From the NCBI GenBank assembly GCA_017540605.1, contig JAFYAS010000064.1:28434-92433 (forward strand): a stretch of DNA of 64,000 bases. The letters are read 5' to 3'. The position numbers and the translations under genes were made by a program. The notes beneath the pieces are model-generated. The model saw only the letters and a list, made by a program, of their open reading frames with translations. It ran no database searches and was not told the DNA's origin. This document shows positions 1 through 7,884 of the stretch, piece after piece. Source of the stretch: Lachnospiraceae bacterium. GTDB lineage: Bacteria > Bacillota > Clostridia > Lachnospirales > Lachnospiraceae. Position 1 is the stretch's first letter, and every line of letters begins with the position of its first letter.

Positions 1-11
1 ATATCATCCAT
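1..11 (-). CDS. Start of a downstream gene, probably topoisomerase subunit A (partial)
   Basis: Only the first codons are inside the window: an ATG at 11 reading M-D-D, preceded on the minus strand by a clear GGAGG site about 5 bases upstream. It follows the subunit B gene with 12 bases between stop and start, so it is almost certainly co-transcribed. The A subunit of the same topoisomerase is the usual partner in this position; that identity is inferred from context only, since no diagnostic residues are visible. Confidence 0.45.
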
Positions 12-23
12 ACTGACCCTCCT

Positions 24-1916
24 TTACGCATCCACAGTCGCATAAACCGCATTTTCCTCGATAAAGGCGCGGCGTGGCGGAACCTCAGAACCCATAAGCA
101 TAGCAGTGATCTGATTGGCAGAAATATTGTCCTCTATCTCTACTCTCTTCATCTTCCTCGCCTTTGGATCAAGGGTTGTCTCCCAAAGCTGTTCTGCATC
201 CATCTCACCAAGTCCCTTGTAGCGCTGTATACCAATATTGCCCTTGTGCTTCTTCTTGAACTTTTCAAGCTCTCTGTCATTGTAGAGGTAGGTGTATTCA
301 CCCTTTATCTCCGCTCTGTAAAGAGGGGGCATGGCAATATAAACATGTCCCTGATAAATAAGCTCCGGCATGAATCGGTAAAAAAATGTAAGGAGCAGCG
401 TTGCTATATGGGCTCCATCCACATCGGCATCAGTCATAATGACTATCTTGTCATATTTTAGTTTGTTGATATCAAAATCATCATGAATACCACAGCCAAA
501 GGCGATGATCATAGACTGTATCTCAGCATTCTCAAGCACCTTATTTATTGACTGTTTCTCAACATTAAGAATCTTTCCTCGAATAGGCATGATAGCCTGC
601 GTTCTTCTGTCGCGTGCCATCTTAGCAGAACCGCCTGCGGAATCACCCTCCACGATAAATATCTCACATTCCTTCGGATCGTTTGATTCCTGTCTTGCTA
701 GCTTACCATTTCCTTCAAAGGCGAATTTCTTATCATTCAGATTGATCTTTGCCTTTTCTTCGCTCTTTCTTCTATTGGCAGCTTTTTGAGCACAGTCAAT
801 AACAGTCTTAAGCTGTTCAAGATTTCTGTCAAAATAAAGCTGTGCCTTCTCAACCACCATAGCCTCGGAAGCCTTAAGGGCATCCTGATTATCGAGCTTA
901 GTCTTGGTCTGGCCCTCGAATCTGGGCTCAGGATGCTTTACCGCAACCACACAGGTCATACCGTTTCTTGTATCATTTCCCGTATAATTGGGATCCTTGT
1001 CCTTCAAGGTTCCAAGCTCTCTGGCATATTGATTTATAACCTTGGTATAGCCTGTCTTGAATCCCTGAATATGGGTACCGCCTTCTGCTGTGTGGATATT
1101 GTTACAAAATCCGAGAACATTGTCTCCGGGCTCATTTGTATATGCAAAGGCCGCCTCAAGCTCCATGCCATCTCTGGTATCCTTGATATAGACAACATCT
1201 GTCAACGGCTCATATTCCTTTATAAGATCCTTCACAAAACCTGAAAGTCCTTCAGGCTCATGATAAACTATCTCCTCCTTGCCATCACGGTCATTTTTGA
1301 AATAAATGGTAAGATTGGGATTCAGATATGCTGTCTCATGTAGTCTTTGTCTTATACTTGAAGTCTTGAATCTTACAGTATCAAAAATAGTGGGATCCGG
1401 CTTGAAGGTGATCCTTGTCCCCTTCTTTCTGGTATTTCCCTTCACAGGCAGCAGTCCATCTACCAAAGGTTCAACAGGAATACCCTGTTCATATCTGTCA
1501 TAGTGGATCTTGCCATCACGAAAAACCTCTACCTCGAGGTACTCAGATAAAGCATTGACAGCAGATGAACCAACACCATGCAGACCTCCGGAAACCTTAT
1601 ATGCACCGCTGTCAAACTTACCTCCGGCATGAAGAGTCGTAAGTATCACCCTCACAGCTGGAAGTCCCTTTTGATGCATATCGACCGGAATACCACGTCC
1701 GTTATCCTCGATAGTTGCTGTACCATCCTTGTTGATGGTAACCCAGATCTTGTCACAAAAACCCGCAAGATGCTCGTCCACGGAATTGTCTAAGATCTCA
1801 TAAACCAAATGATTGAGACCCTTCACCGAAGTTGACCCGATATACATTCCCGGACGCTTTCTGACCGGATCAAGTCCCTCTAATGTTTCTATGTCCTTAG
1901 CGGTATATGAAGCCAT
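24..1916 (-). CDS. gyrB: Type IIA DNA topoisomerase subunit B (GyrB/ParE family)
   Basis: ATPase subunit of DNA gyrase or topoisomerase IV, which passes one duplex through another to control supercoiling. The 630-aa protein has the GHKL ATPase motifs (ILDNSVDE near 41, DNGRGIP 71-77, GGLHGVG 110-116), the QTKTKL loop lysine (336-341), and the TOPRIM metal site (EGDSAGGSA 423-431, DADVDGAH 496-503), ending in a QRYKGLGEM block near 564-572. I start at 1916 because an AGGAGGAG site lies just upstream; the frame stays open 45 codons further but those codons overlap the promoter. The ILNVE stretch after the TOPRIM favours GyrB. However, no dnaA, dnaN or recF lies upstream, so this may be the second, ParE-like paralogue many Lachnospiraceae carry. 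Next gene begins 12 bases downstream. Confidence 0.9.
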   Translation of the reverse strand: MASYTAKDIETLEGLDPVRKRPGMYIGSTSVKGLNHLVYEILDNSVDEHLAGFCDKIWVTINKDGTATIEDNGRGIPVDMHQKGLPAVRVILTTLHAGGKFDSGAYKVSGGLHGVGSSAVNALSEYLEVEVFRDGKIHYDRYEQGIPVEPLVDGLLPVKGNTRKKGTRITFKPDPTIFDTVRFKTSSIRQRLHETAYLNPNLTIYFKNDRDGKEEIVYHEPEGLSGFVKDLIKEYEPLTDVVYIKDTRDGMELEAAFAYTNEPGDNVLGFCNNIHTAEGGTHIQGFKTGYTKVINQYARELGTLKDKDPNYTGNDTRNGMTCVVAVKHPEPRFEGQTKTKLDNQDALKASEAMVVEKAQLYFDRNLEQLKTVIDCAQKAANRRKSEEKAKINLNDKKFAFEGNGKLARQESNDPKECEIFIVEGDSAGGSAKMARDRRTQAIMPIRGKILNVEKQSINKVLENAEIQSMIIAFGCGIHDDFDINKLKYDKIVIMTDADVDGAHIATLLLTFFYRFMPELIYQGHVYIAMPPLYRAEIKGEYTYLYNDRELEKFKKKHKGNIGIQRYKGLGEMDAEQLWETTLDPKARKMKRVEIEDNISANQITAMLMGSEVPPRRAFIEENAVYATVDA

Positions 1917-1997
1917 AAAAACTTCTCCTCCTAACAATAATCTCCATCCTAAACTCTTTATGTTGTGGTGACCGACATTACCATCACAACATTTTGT

Positions 1998-2026
1998 ATT
2001 ATAAGGGAAAGGCTCCAAAAAATCAA
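1998..2026 (-). promoter_or_regulatory. Sigma-A promoter of the topoisomerase operon
   Basis: On the minus strand a TTGATT box (2021-2026) and a perfect TATAAT box (1998-2003) are separated by 17 bases. Transcription would start near 1991 and give a leader of about 75 nt before the ATG at 1916. Confidence 0.7.
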
Positions 2027-2027
2027 G

Positions 2028-2061
2028 AAAAAAGACGCCTTGAGAAACCAAAGCGTCTTAT
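2028..2061 (-). terminator. Intrinsic terminator after the AIM24-family gene
   Basis: The arms TAAGACGC and GCGTCTT form a hairpin followed by a run of T residues on the minus strand. It lies directly upstream of the topoisomerase promoter and separates the two transcription units. Confidence 0.75.
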
Positions 2062-2083
2062 ATATTCTTTAGCTGTATCTATC

Positions 2084-2755
2084 CTATGATGAAGTAGGGA
2101 TCATAGAAGCAATAGTCGCAGCAGTCTGCGAGAAAGGCTGAGTCTGAACTACAACCTTACCGGGACCGGTAACAACTGTATTGAAGAGTCCCTCACCGCC
2201 GAATGCCATATTCTTAAGTCCCTTCACCATCTGAACATCAAATGTACAGGTCTCATCCATAAGAACCATATATCCGGTGTCGATTACCAGCTTCTCACCT
2301 GCAGCAAGCTCATACTCGATAGCAGATCCGTCAATCTCAACAAGAACTGTTCCTGTACCGCTAAACTTCTGAAGGATGATTCCCTCACCACCGAACAAAG
2401 CTCCTGAAACCTTCTTCTGGAATGCAACTGACATCTCAACTCCGGGATCTGATGCAAGGAATGAACCCTTCTGACCGATAATAGAACCCCCATTCAATTC
2501 TACAGCTTTGATCTCACCGGGAACATTGGTAGCAAATGCGATCTTACCGGCGCTCTCTGCTATATAATGATTCCTGAAAAGCTTCTCACCGGTAAATGCT
2601 CTGCCTATAAGCTTGCCGATACCACCGGCCTCGGTCTTCATCTTGATACCTTCAGTCATCCAAGCCATAGCGCCTGACTCACAGAATACATCTTGACCCT
2701 GCTCAAGCTCTACGATGGCAGCAGGAAAATTGCCGCCTACGATTTCATACTTCAT
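2084..2755 (-). CDS. AIM24 / TIGR00266 family protein
   Basis: A 223-aa soluble protein of the AIM24-like family (TIGR00266). The family is built of repeated beta-strand segments, and its bacterial members have no firmly known biochemical role. Recognisable are the N-terminal opening MKYEIVGGNFPAAIVEL, the ESGAMAWM block near residue 27, glycine-rich strands (AGGIGKLIGRAFTGE) and the later GEGIILQKFSGTGTVLVE region. No signal peptide or membrane segment is seen. A GGGAGG site precedes the ATG at 2755. Terminators on both sides suggest a single-gene unit. Confidence 0.82.
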   Translation of the reverse strand: MKYEIVGGNFPAAIVELEQGQDVFCESGAMAWMTEGIKMKTEAGGIGKLIGRAFTGEKLFRNHYIAESAGKIAFATNVPGEIKAVELNGGSIIGQKGSFLASDPGVEMSVAFQKKVSGALFGGEGIILQKFSGTGTVLVEIDGSAIEYELAAGEKLVIDTGYMVLMDETCTFDVQMVKGLKNMAFGGEGLFNTVVTGPGKVVVQTQPFSQTAATIASMIPTSS

Positions 2756-2780
2756 AAAAACATACCTCCCTATAAATGAT

Positions 2781-2823
2781 TAAAAGGTGTCGGTCAGTGT
2801 TCAACCTGACCAACACCTTTATC
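2781..2823 (-). terminator. Intrinsic terminator after the PPC/Fn3 secreted protein gene
   Basis: Long inverted arms (AAAGGTGTTGGTCAG against CTGACCGACACCTTT on the minus strand) enclose a loop of about 8 nt and end in TTTT. The near symmetry could let it act in both directions. Confidence 0.7.
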
Positions 2824-2876
2824 ATTTTATCATAATCAAAAAATCAAGGCAACTGATTTTTGGGAAAACCGCCTCA

Positions 2877-3962
2877 TTATTTTTTGGTCTTAACAGCTTT
2901 TACCTTGCTCCATGAAGACCAGATCTTCTCACCTGTTGGCGAAAGCTTGTAGGTTCTTACTCTGACATATGCCGTCTTTCCCCTAAGAGCCTTCTTAACT
3001 GTAACAGTCTTCTTGACAGTATCTTTTTTTGTAGCAGTTGCGGTTGCACCCTTGAAGTTCTTCTTGACCGCAATCTGTATCTGATATCCGTCGGCCTTGG
3101 CAAACTTCTTCCATGCTACGGCAAGCTTGCCGCCCTTCTTCACTTTTACAGTGGGAGCCTTGCCAACAACAGCCTTTGCAGCAATATCAAATACTGTTTC
3201 CTTGAGTCTGAAATTATAGATTCCGACGCAGTCATCACGATTGGTGAGAATGCAAAGTTTGTATGTTCCGGGATTCAAAGCTAACGAAAGTCTTACCTCA
3301 TTTTCGTTTTTATAGGTTATTTCAGATATCGTATCACCATTTTCATCAACAAGCTTATAGTTGAGATGTTCATTTATTGATGAAGATTTTTCGGTCAGAC
3401 AAAAATCAACTATACTCTTCTTGTCGAGCTTGAAAGAATACCAATCTTTAGTATCATTAGCACTAAAAAGTCCGGTTAATGTAGCATCATTCAATGTCTC
3501 GATGGAAGCCGGAGAAGCATCAGAATCATTATTAACTGATTCATTCTCTGCGAACGACTCATTCACTGAAGTAAAATAGAAAGTGAATTTACTTCCGTTA
3601 TGATTCATGGTCTTCACTCTTACAGAATACTGACCCTGTCTTAGATAAAATGAATAGCTCCGCCCTGCGTCAAGATAGTTACCCCCGGCGACTCTTTTAT
3701 TATTGGCATCGTTGATCTCAAGCTCCCATATATTAAACTCACCTGTGTTTGTAAATTTCAGATCACCTGATGAAGGAGCTGTAAGAGTGTAATAATAATC
3801 CTTGTAAGCCTCAGGCATGGTTACTTCCTGCCCAAATACGACCGGATCTCCCTGTCCTATGGGAAGGGTATCCGCTTTTACATCATTTGAAGCAAAGATC
3901 ATACATCCCAATACCAAAAACATCAGACCGGATAACATTCTCAAACCAAGTTTCTTTATCAT
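2877..3962 (-). CDS. Secreted protein with a PPC-like beta domain and C-terminal Fn3-like domain
   Basis: A 361-aa exported protein. It opens with a signal peptide (MIKKLGLRM followed by a hydrophobic stretch, likely cleaved after VKA near 31). Residues about 35-130 and 140-255 look like bacterial pre-peptidase C-terminal (PPC) beta-sandwich domains, judged by the DTKDWYSFKLDKKS motif and the later LALNPGTYKLCI strand. Residues about 265-361 form a fibronectin type III-like domain (AVAWKKFAKADGYQIQI, YVRVRTYKL) closely resembling the C-terminus of the CAP-domain protein at 7885-9399. It probably acts at the cell surface; no catalytic residues are seen. GGAGG lies 7 nt before the ATG at 3962. 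Confidence 0.7.
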   Translation of the reverse strand: MIKKLGLRMLSGLMFLVLGCMIFASNDVKADTLPIGQGDPVVFGQEVTMPEAYKDYYYTLTAPSSGDLKFTNTGEFNIWELEINDANNKRVAGGNYLDAGRSYSFYLRQGQYSVRVKTMNHNGSKFTFYFTSVNESFAENESVNNDSDASPASIETLNDATLTGLFSANDTKDWYSFKLDKKSIVDFCLTEKSSSINEHLNYKLVDENGDTISEITYKNENEVRLSLALNPGTYKLCILTNRDDCVGIYNFRLKETVFDIAAKAVVGKAPTVKVKKGGKLAVAWKKFAKADGYQIQIAVKKNFKGATATATKKDTVKKTVTVKKALRGKTAYVRVRTYKLSPTGEKIWSSWSKVKAVKTKK

Positions 3963-4017
3963 TTCATACCTCCAGAATTCTTATGAACCGCCCCATTCGG
4001 TCAGCGGCATCCTAAAA

Positions 4018-4066
4018 TAAAAAAATCACAACACCGTAATGATTCTATCACAGCGTGCGATTTTTT
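4018..4066 (-). terminator. Possible terminator after the first transglutaminase-like gene
   Basis: On the minus strand imperfect arms (AATCGCA and TTGTGATT) close a large loop and are followed by seven T residues. The long T run is convincing; the stem is weaker. Confidence 0.4.
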
Positions 4067-4096
4067 TCAATGCTTTGAAAATAAAGTGTCAGGCGA

Positions 4097-4918
4097 TCAC
4101 AAAGTCTTTTTATATGCTGCCCTCTTTCTGTAATCCGTATATTTGGCATTATAATTCTCTTCGAATACATTAGCCTCTGCAAACAGAGGATCGTAGAGTC
4201 TGCCATCCACATCACACCAGGCGTGACCTGAATCGCAACAAATAGATACATTGGGAAGACCGCATTCTACAGCCAGAAAAGCAAATGCGCAGGCGTCAGA
4301 CAAGCAATCACCTTGCTGCTTGTCAAACTCATCATTTGCAAAAAGCACATCCCAATCATCAGGATTACTCTTATATGTGGGCTTAAACTTTCTATAGATT
4401 TTATATCTGCAGGAAATAACCCACTTAAAGCACTTAAGTCGTCTATCAGCCTGAGTATCACCGGGCTCGGAAACCTGCTCCATGATCTTTCTAGCCTTCA
4501 TAAATGTCTTCATTCTGGTAACACTTAAATCATCCTGCTTGCAAACACCAAATTGATTGATCTGAACATCATTAACAACGGTATCTCTCGCAAGCGCCCC
4601 ACTGTCACGATCAAAGAAATAATAATTACCCTTTATCTTTTTAAAGCCCTTGTCAATCTTCCCATCAATTCCTGCATGATAAATCTTTCCCTTATATGCA
4701 AAGAATCTGTATTTTACAGTAGTTTTTTTAGGAGTCTTGAAATACTTATATCCATGCCTGTTCATGAAGCTACCATCGATTTCTTTAAGTGTCATGGTTT
4801 TATATGCTTCATAAACTCTAAGCTTGTTCTTACCCTTAGCAAATGCATCCGATCCCTTTGCTACAAAGATCAAACTAAATATCACCAATACTACAATAAT
4901 CTTAATTGTCCTTTTCAT
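4097..4918 (-). CDS. Secreted transglutaminase-like protein, copy 1
   Basis: A 273-aa exported protein with a signal peptide (MKRTIKIIVVLVIFSLIFVA, cleaved around DAFA). A short region at about 80-115 (YKGKIYHAG, IKGNYYFFDRDSGAL) resembles the W/Y-rich repeats of choline- or glucan-binding proteins. The C-terminal half is a transglutaminase-like cysteine domain: the candidate triad is Cys in QQGDCLSDAC, His in DSGHAWCDV and Asp in GRLYDPLF. In this fold such residues serve peptidase or cross-linking chemistry on cell-wall or surface proteins; the substrate is unknown. It is a tandem paralogue of the gene at 5004-5939. An AGAGG site precedes the ATG at 4918. Confidence 0.72.
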   Translation of the reverse strand: MKRTIKIIVVLVIFSLIFVAKGSDAFAKGKNKLRVYEAYKTMTLKEIDGSFMNRHGYKYFKTPKKTTVKYRFFAYKGKIYHAGIDGKIDKGFKKIKGNYYFFDRDSGALARDTVVNDVQINQFGVCKQDDLSVTRMKTFMKARKIMEQVSEPGDTQADRRLKCFKWVISCRYKIYRKFKPTYKSNPDDWDVLFANDEFDKQQGDCLSDACAFAFLAVECGLPNVSICCDSGHAWCDVDGRLYDPLFAEANVFEENYNAKYTDYRKRAAYKKTL

Positions 4919-5003
4919 CTCTACCTCTGATGAATATTTTTTTATCTTTATATATCATGAACAACAGTTGCTCTAAGCTACAGATAATGACATACTTATG
5001 CCA

Positions 5004-5939
5004 TTATAATGTCTTTTTGTAGCTTGCGTGTGATCTGTAATCATAATACTTTGCATTGTAATTCTTCTCAAAGCTCTTGCACTCGGCGAACAGTGGATCA
5101 TAAAGTCTTCCACCAATATCACACCACGAATGCTTTGAATCACAGCAAATACTTACATTACTCCATCCACACTCAACAGCAAGATATGCGAAAGCAGCTG
5201 CATCTGAAACACAATCGCCCTGACCCTTATCAAACTCATCACAGGCAAAAAGCACATCCCAATTGTTGTTGCTCTTATAGGTATCCATAAAGTTCCTGTA
5301 TATCTTATAGCGGCACTTGATAACCCAATTAAAGCATTTCTTTGTCTTATCAGCCTTGCTGTCTGATGGAGATGTAATATTCTCCATAAGCTTTCTAGCC
5401 TTAATAAATGCCTTGATCCTTTCAACGCTTTCCGTAGAACTGCTTGCTACTCCATTCTTATCCACATATACACTGTTGACAAATGTACATCTGGACAGCT
5501 TTCCATTGTTTCGATCAAAGAAAAAATACTTGCCCTTTATCTCCTGCCAGCCTTTTGAAAGCTTACCTGTGGAATCAGCATAATAGATATTTCCTTTGTA
5601 ATTAAAAAATGTGTTCTTAACCTTCGCCTTATCCTTAGTCTCAAAATAAAGAATACCTCTCTCTATACTGAAACCACCATCTAAAGAAACCAAATTTTCA
5701 GTCTTTCCACCAATTGTAAGCTGAACGATATCCTTTGATACTGAGGTGTCACTATTCTTTTTGGTATTCTTTTTTGTTCTTTTCTTTGTCGTCTTTTTAG
5801 TAGTCTTCTTTGCAGCCGAAATAACAACTGTATCTATATTCTGATTCTTTGAGGCTGCTGCTTTAACATCCGATCCTGCTAATGTAAATGAACCAACTAA
5901 AGCCAATGTCAATAATAAATTCTTTTTTCCTAATCTCAT
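5004..5939 (-). CDS. Secreted transglutaminase-like protein, copy 2
   Basis: A 311-aa paralogue of the downstream gene. I start at 5939 (MRLGKKN) because GGAAGGG sits 7 nt upstream; two in-frame ATGs further up lie on or before that site. A signal peptide is followed by a very basic Lys/Thr/Ser-rich linker (AAKKTTKKTTKKRTKK), absent from copy 1, which may bind anionic wall polymers. Then come the same YKGNIYYAD / IKGKYFFFDRNNGKL cell-wall repeat and a transglutaminase-like domain with Cys in KGQGDCVSDAA, His in DSKHSWCDI and Asp in GRLYDPLF. It is the first gene of a two-gene unit with its own promoter at 5985-6012. Confidence 0.72.
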   Translation of the reverse strand: MRLGKKNLLLTLALVGSFTLAGSDVKAAASKNQNIDTVVISAAKKTTKKTTKKRTKKNTKKNSDTSVSKDIVQLTIGGKTENLVSLDGGFSIERGILYFETKDKAKVKNTFFNYKGNIYYADSTGKLSKGWQEIKGKYFFFDRNNGKLSRCTFVNSVYVDKNGVASSSTESVERIKAFIKARKLMENITSPSDSKADKTKKCFNWVIKCRYKIYRNFMDTYKSNNNWDVLFACDEFDKGQGDCVSDAAAFAYLAVECGWSNVSICCDSKHSWCDIGGRLYDPLFAECKSFEKNYNAKYYDYRSHASYKKTL

Positions 5940-5984
5940 GTCCATACCCTTCCATATTATCCTATTTTTTTCGTTCAACTCCAC

Positions 5985-6012
5985 ATTATATCAACGAACA
6001 AAGCAAAGTCAA
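5985..6012 (-). promoter_or_regulatory. Sigma-A promoter of the transglutaminase pair
   Basis: TTGACT (6007-6012) and TATAAT (5985-5990) on the minus strand are 16 bases apart. The predicted leader before the start at 5939 is about 40 nt. Confidence 0.7.
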
Positions 6013-6092
6013 TATCAGAATGAAACAAATATCTTACAAATTCATTATCATTTGTATTCTATTTCACAATAGAAAACGAAATACCTATGAAA

Positions 6093-6126
6093 CTAAGAAA
6101 GGGCTGACCACCAAGTCAGCCCTTAT
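6093..6126 (-). terminator. Intrinsic terminator closing the candidate ncRNA
   Basis: GGGCTGAC and GTCAGCCC form a perfect 8-bp stem with a 6-nt loop, followed on the minus strand by TTTCTT. No protein gene lies upstream within 500 bases, so it most likely ends the RNA transcribed from 6582. Confidence 0.65.
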
Positions 6127-6575
6127 ATATAGTATCTTCAATAATACTCTCAATATTCAATTAGGCAAATACTATAAGCAACTATATATCTATTATAAGG
6201 GCTTTCCCTCAGCCCGAACATACAATCCGAGAACTAAACTCTCATCATTACTTTAAACTATATAAATACTTATAGTCAATGGGTTACATAACACCGATCC
6301 TGCCACTATGCCTTCGTCCGCCCCCACCGACGAAAGGTAATCAGCCTCTCTTAAGCACTGCGCTAAACCGGCCTATGAACTCTTTCTATGTTATGGTGTC
6401 TATACCTGCCTAAGAAATAACCGGCACCATCAAATCCATCCTCATCGCTCTCCACATCGTCTTGGCTTCGCTTCGACCTCTAAAGGAATCATATTCATCT
6501 CCAAAGATATGGTCGTTAAAACTCAAGCAGATACGATTATCTCATAACCAGAAGGTTCGCTCTCTATTAAATTGT
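6093..6575 (-). ncRNA. Candidate structured non-coding RNA of about 480 nt
   Basis: The 660 bases between the transglutaminase pair and dtd hold no credible protein gene but have a promoter at one end (6582-6609) and a terminator at the other. The implied transcript is rich in local hairpins: for example CCTTTCGTC against GACGAAGG (about 6311-6336), ATGGTG against CACCAT (about 6391-6431) and GGGCT against AGCCC (about 6198-6214), plus a possible CATAACA/TGTTATG pairing bracketing the middle. I compared it by eye with RNase P RNA, tmRNA, SRP RNA, T-box and GEMM consensus elements and found none of their signatures. Class unknown. Confidence 0.45.
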
Positions 6576-6581
6576 AATACA

Positions 6582-6609
6582 ATTATATCGTCTCCCTTCC
6601 GTCCGCCAA
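6582..6609 (-). promoter_or_regulatory. Promoter of the candidate ncRNA
   Basis: TTGGCG (6604-6609) and a perfect TATAAT (6582-6587) are 16 bases apart on the minus strand, just past the dtd stop codon. The start would be near 6575. Confidence 0.55.
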
Positions 6610-6642
6610 GAATCATCATCCCGATCCCAAGCAACTATGCAC

Positions 6643-7092
6643 TCAACATATCTCCCGACTGTCAAGTATGATGGTAAAAGGACCATCGTTCATCAGTTCC
6701 ACATCCATATGTGCTCCGAAGCTCCCATGCTCAACCTTCTCAATATGTTTCTCGCACTCAGCAATCACATATTCATAAAGCCTGTTTGCAAGTTCGGCAT
6801 CTCCCGCCTTCACGAAAGAAGGCCTGTTGCCCTTCTTACAATCGGCGTACAACGTGAACTGCGACACTATCAAGAGCTCTCCATCGACATCCTTCAGTGA
6901 AAGATTCGTCTTCCCATCAGCATCCGGAAATATCCGTAAATTGACTAGCTTCCCTATGAGCTTGTCCGCGATCATAATCGTATCGGATTCGCAAACACCA
7001 ACCAGAACTAAAAAACCTTTACCTATCTTGCCGACACACTCTCCATCCACCGTAACCGATGCGTGTGCTACGCGCTGTATAACGAACTTCAT
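6643..7092 (-). CDS. dtd: D-aminoacyl-tRNA deacylase
   Basis: Removes D-amino acids (and glycine mischarged on tRNA-Ala) from tRNA, a cytosolic proofreading step. The 149-aa length is standard. The family motifs are present: the SQFTLYADCKKGNRPSF block and the C-terminal NDGPFT form of the Gly-cisPro motif. I start at 7092 (MKFVIQRV) because AAAGGAG lies just upstream and this is the canonical N-terminus; the frame continues upstream through an AT-rich promoter region. A good promoter sits at 7116-7144, so it can be expressed apart from the NUDIX gene upstream. Confidence 0.93.
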   Translation of the reverse strand: MKFVIQRVAHASVTVDGECVGKIGKGFLVLVGVCESDTIMIADKLIGKLVNLRIFPDADGKTNLSLKDVDGELLIVSQFTLYADCKKGNRPSFVKAGDAELANRLYEYVIAECEKHIEKVEHGSFGAHMDVELMNDGPFTIILDSREIC

Positions 7093-7115
7093 GTGAACTC
7101 CTTTGCTATGTATAG

Positions 7116-7144
7116 ATATTACCACACAATGATTATAATTGCAA
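7116..7144 (-). promoter_or_regulatory. Sigma-A promoter of dtd
   Basis: TTGCAA (7139-7144) and TAATAT (7116-7121) on the minus strand with a 17-base spacer, giving a leader of about 17-20 nt that carries the AAAGGAG site. Confidence 0.6.
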
Positions 7145-7247
7145 GTCTTTTTTCTATAAATTTTAAATAAATATATTAAATATTTTCTATATTTATCATA
7201 TATTGTACATATTATACAGTCAATTCTGAACATATAAAAAATATCAT

Positions 7248-7820
7248 TCAATTATCACTGTTTTTTTTGCTCCAAAGATAACAATATGCCTGTGATCTGG
7301 CAGCAAAATGCTGATCCTTGAGCAATTTTCTTATCTCAGCCTTTGTAAACCAGCCTGCCTCAATCTCTTCCAAGGTGGAAGTACTTGGTGAAAATGTACC
7401 TCCGGCTACACCTACCACGCACATATTCTTTTCATTAGAAAAGCCCACAGCACTGTAGCTCTCGTAGATCACATCCTCTACCTTCAATATATCAAGTCCT
7501 GTTTCTTCCTTAAGCTCTCTTTTTGCTGCGATAAGTGCATCCTCTCCGGGATCGATAAGTCCGGCAGGGAAGTTGTAAACAAATCCCCCTACAGCCATCC
7601 GGTATTCGCGATTCAAAAGGACTTTTTCACCATCCTCGCTGTGCATGATGATCACCACAGCATCTACCTTATGTTCAGATACATCAAAAAAGCCCTTCAT
7701 ATCAGGATCTCTGCTTATGATCTCGTAGTCCTTCTTTATTCCATCTACAGTTTCATAGCTTAAGTCATATCTTGTAATAAATTTCCCCTGATGAAGCTTT
7801 TTTAAGCCTAAAAATTTCAT
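7248..7820 (-). CDS. NUDIX hydrolase, ADP-ribose pyrophosphatase type
   Basis: Hydrolyses a nucleoside diphosphate linked to another group, most likely ADP-ribose or a related sugar nucleotide. The 190-aa protein carries a complete Nudix box at about 86-108 (GLIDPGEDALIAAKRELKEE followed by TGL), with the conserved REL..EE core. I start at 7820 because GGAGG lies 6 nt upstream; an in-frame ATG seven codons earlier has no such site. Substrate preference cannot be read from sequence alone. Confidence 0.85.
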   Translation of the reverse strand: MKFLGLKKLHQGKFITRYDLSYETVDGIKKDYEIISRDPDMKGFFDVSEHKVDAVVIIMHSEDGEKVLLNREYRMAVGGFVYNFPAGLIDPGEDALIAAKRELKEETGLDILKVEDVIYESYSAVGFSNEKNMCVVGVAGGTFSPSTSTLEEIEAGWFTKAEIRKLLKDQHFAARSQAYCYLWSKKNSDN

Positions 7821-7837
7821 CTTAATCCTCCAATCGA

Positions 7838-7877
7838 GCAAAACACCTCCGAAAGCACTATGCGAACCTTCGGAGGC
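7838..7877 (-). terminator. Intrinsic terminator after the CAP-domain gene
   Basis: CCTCCGAA and TTCGGAGG arms (7847-7854 and 7869-7876) form a perfect 8-bp stem, followed on the minus strand by GTGTTTTG. Confidence 0.7.
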
Positions 7878-7884
7878 TACTAAT

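Noticed and set aside
786..1244. Plus-strand protein of 152 codons inside the topoisomerase gene
   Set aside because: It is antisense to strongly conserved gyrase codons, has no SD site and reads as composition-driven shadow; the same holds for the other long plus-strand frames, including the 326-codon one opposite the helicase gene.
6361..6480. Short open frame reading DDVESDEDGFDGAGYFLGRY
   Set aside because: About 35 codons with no start codon, inside a stretch that folds well as RNA; most likely chance.
6093..6640. RNase P RNA, tmRNA or SRP RNA in the gap after dtd
   Set aside because: The GAGGAAAGTCC core of RNase P, a tag reading frame ending in LAA for tmRNA, and the GGAAGGAAGCAGC loop of SRP RNA are all absent on both strands.
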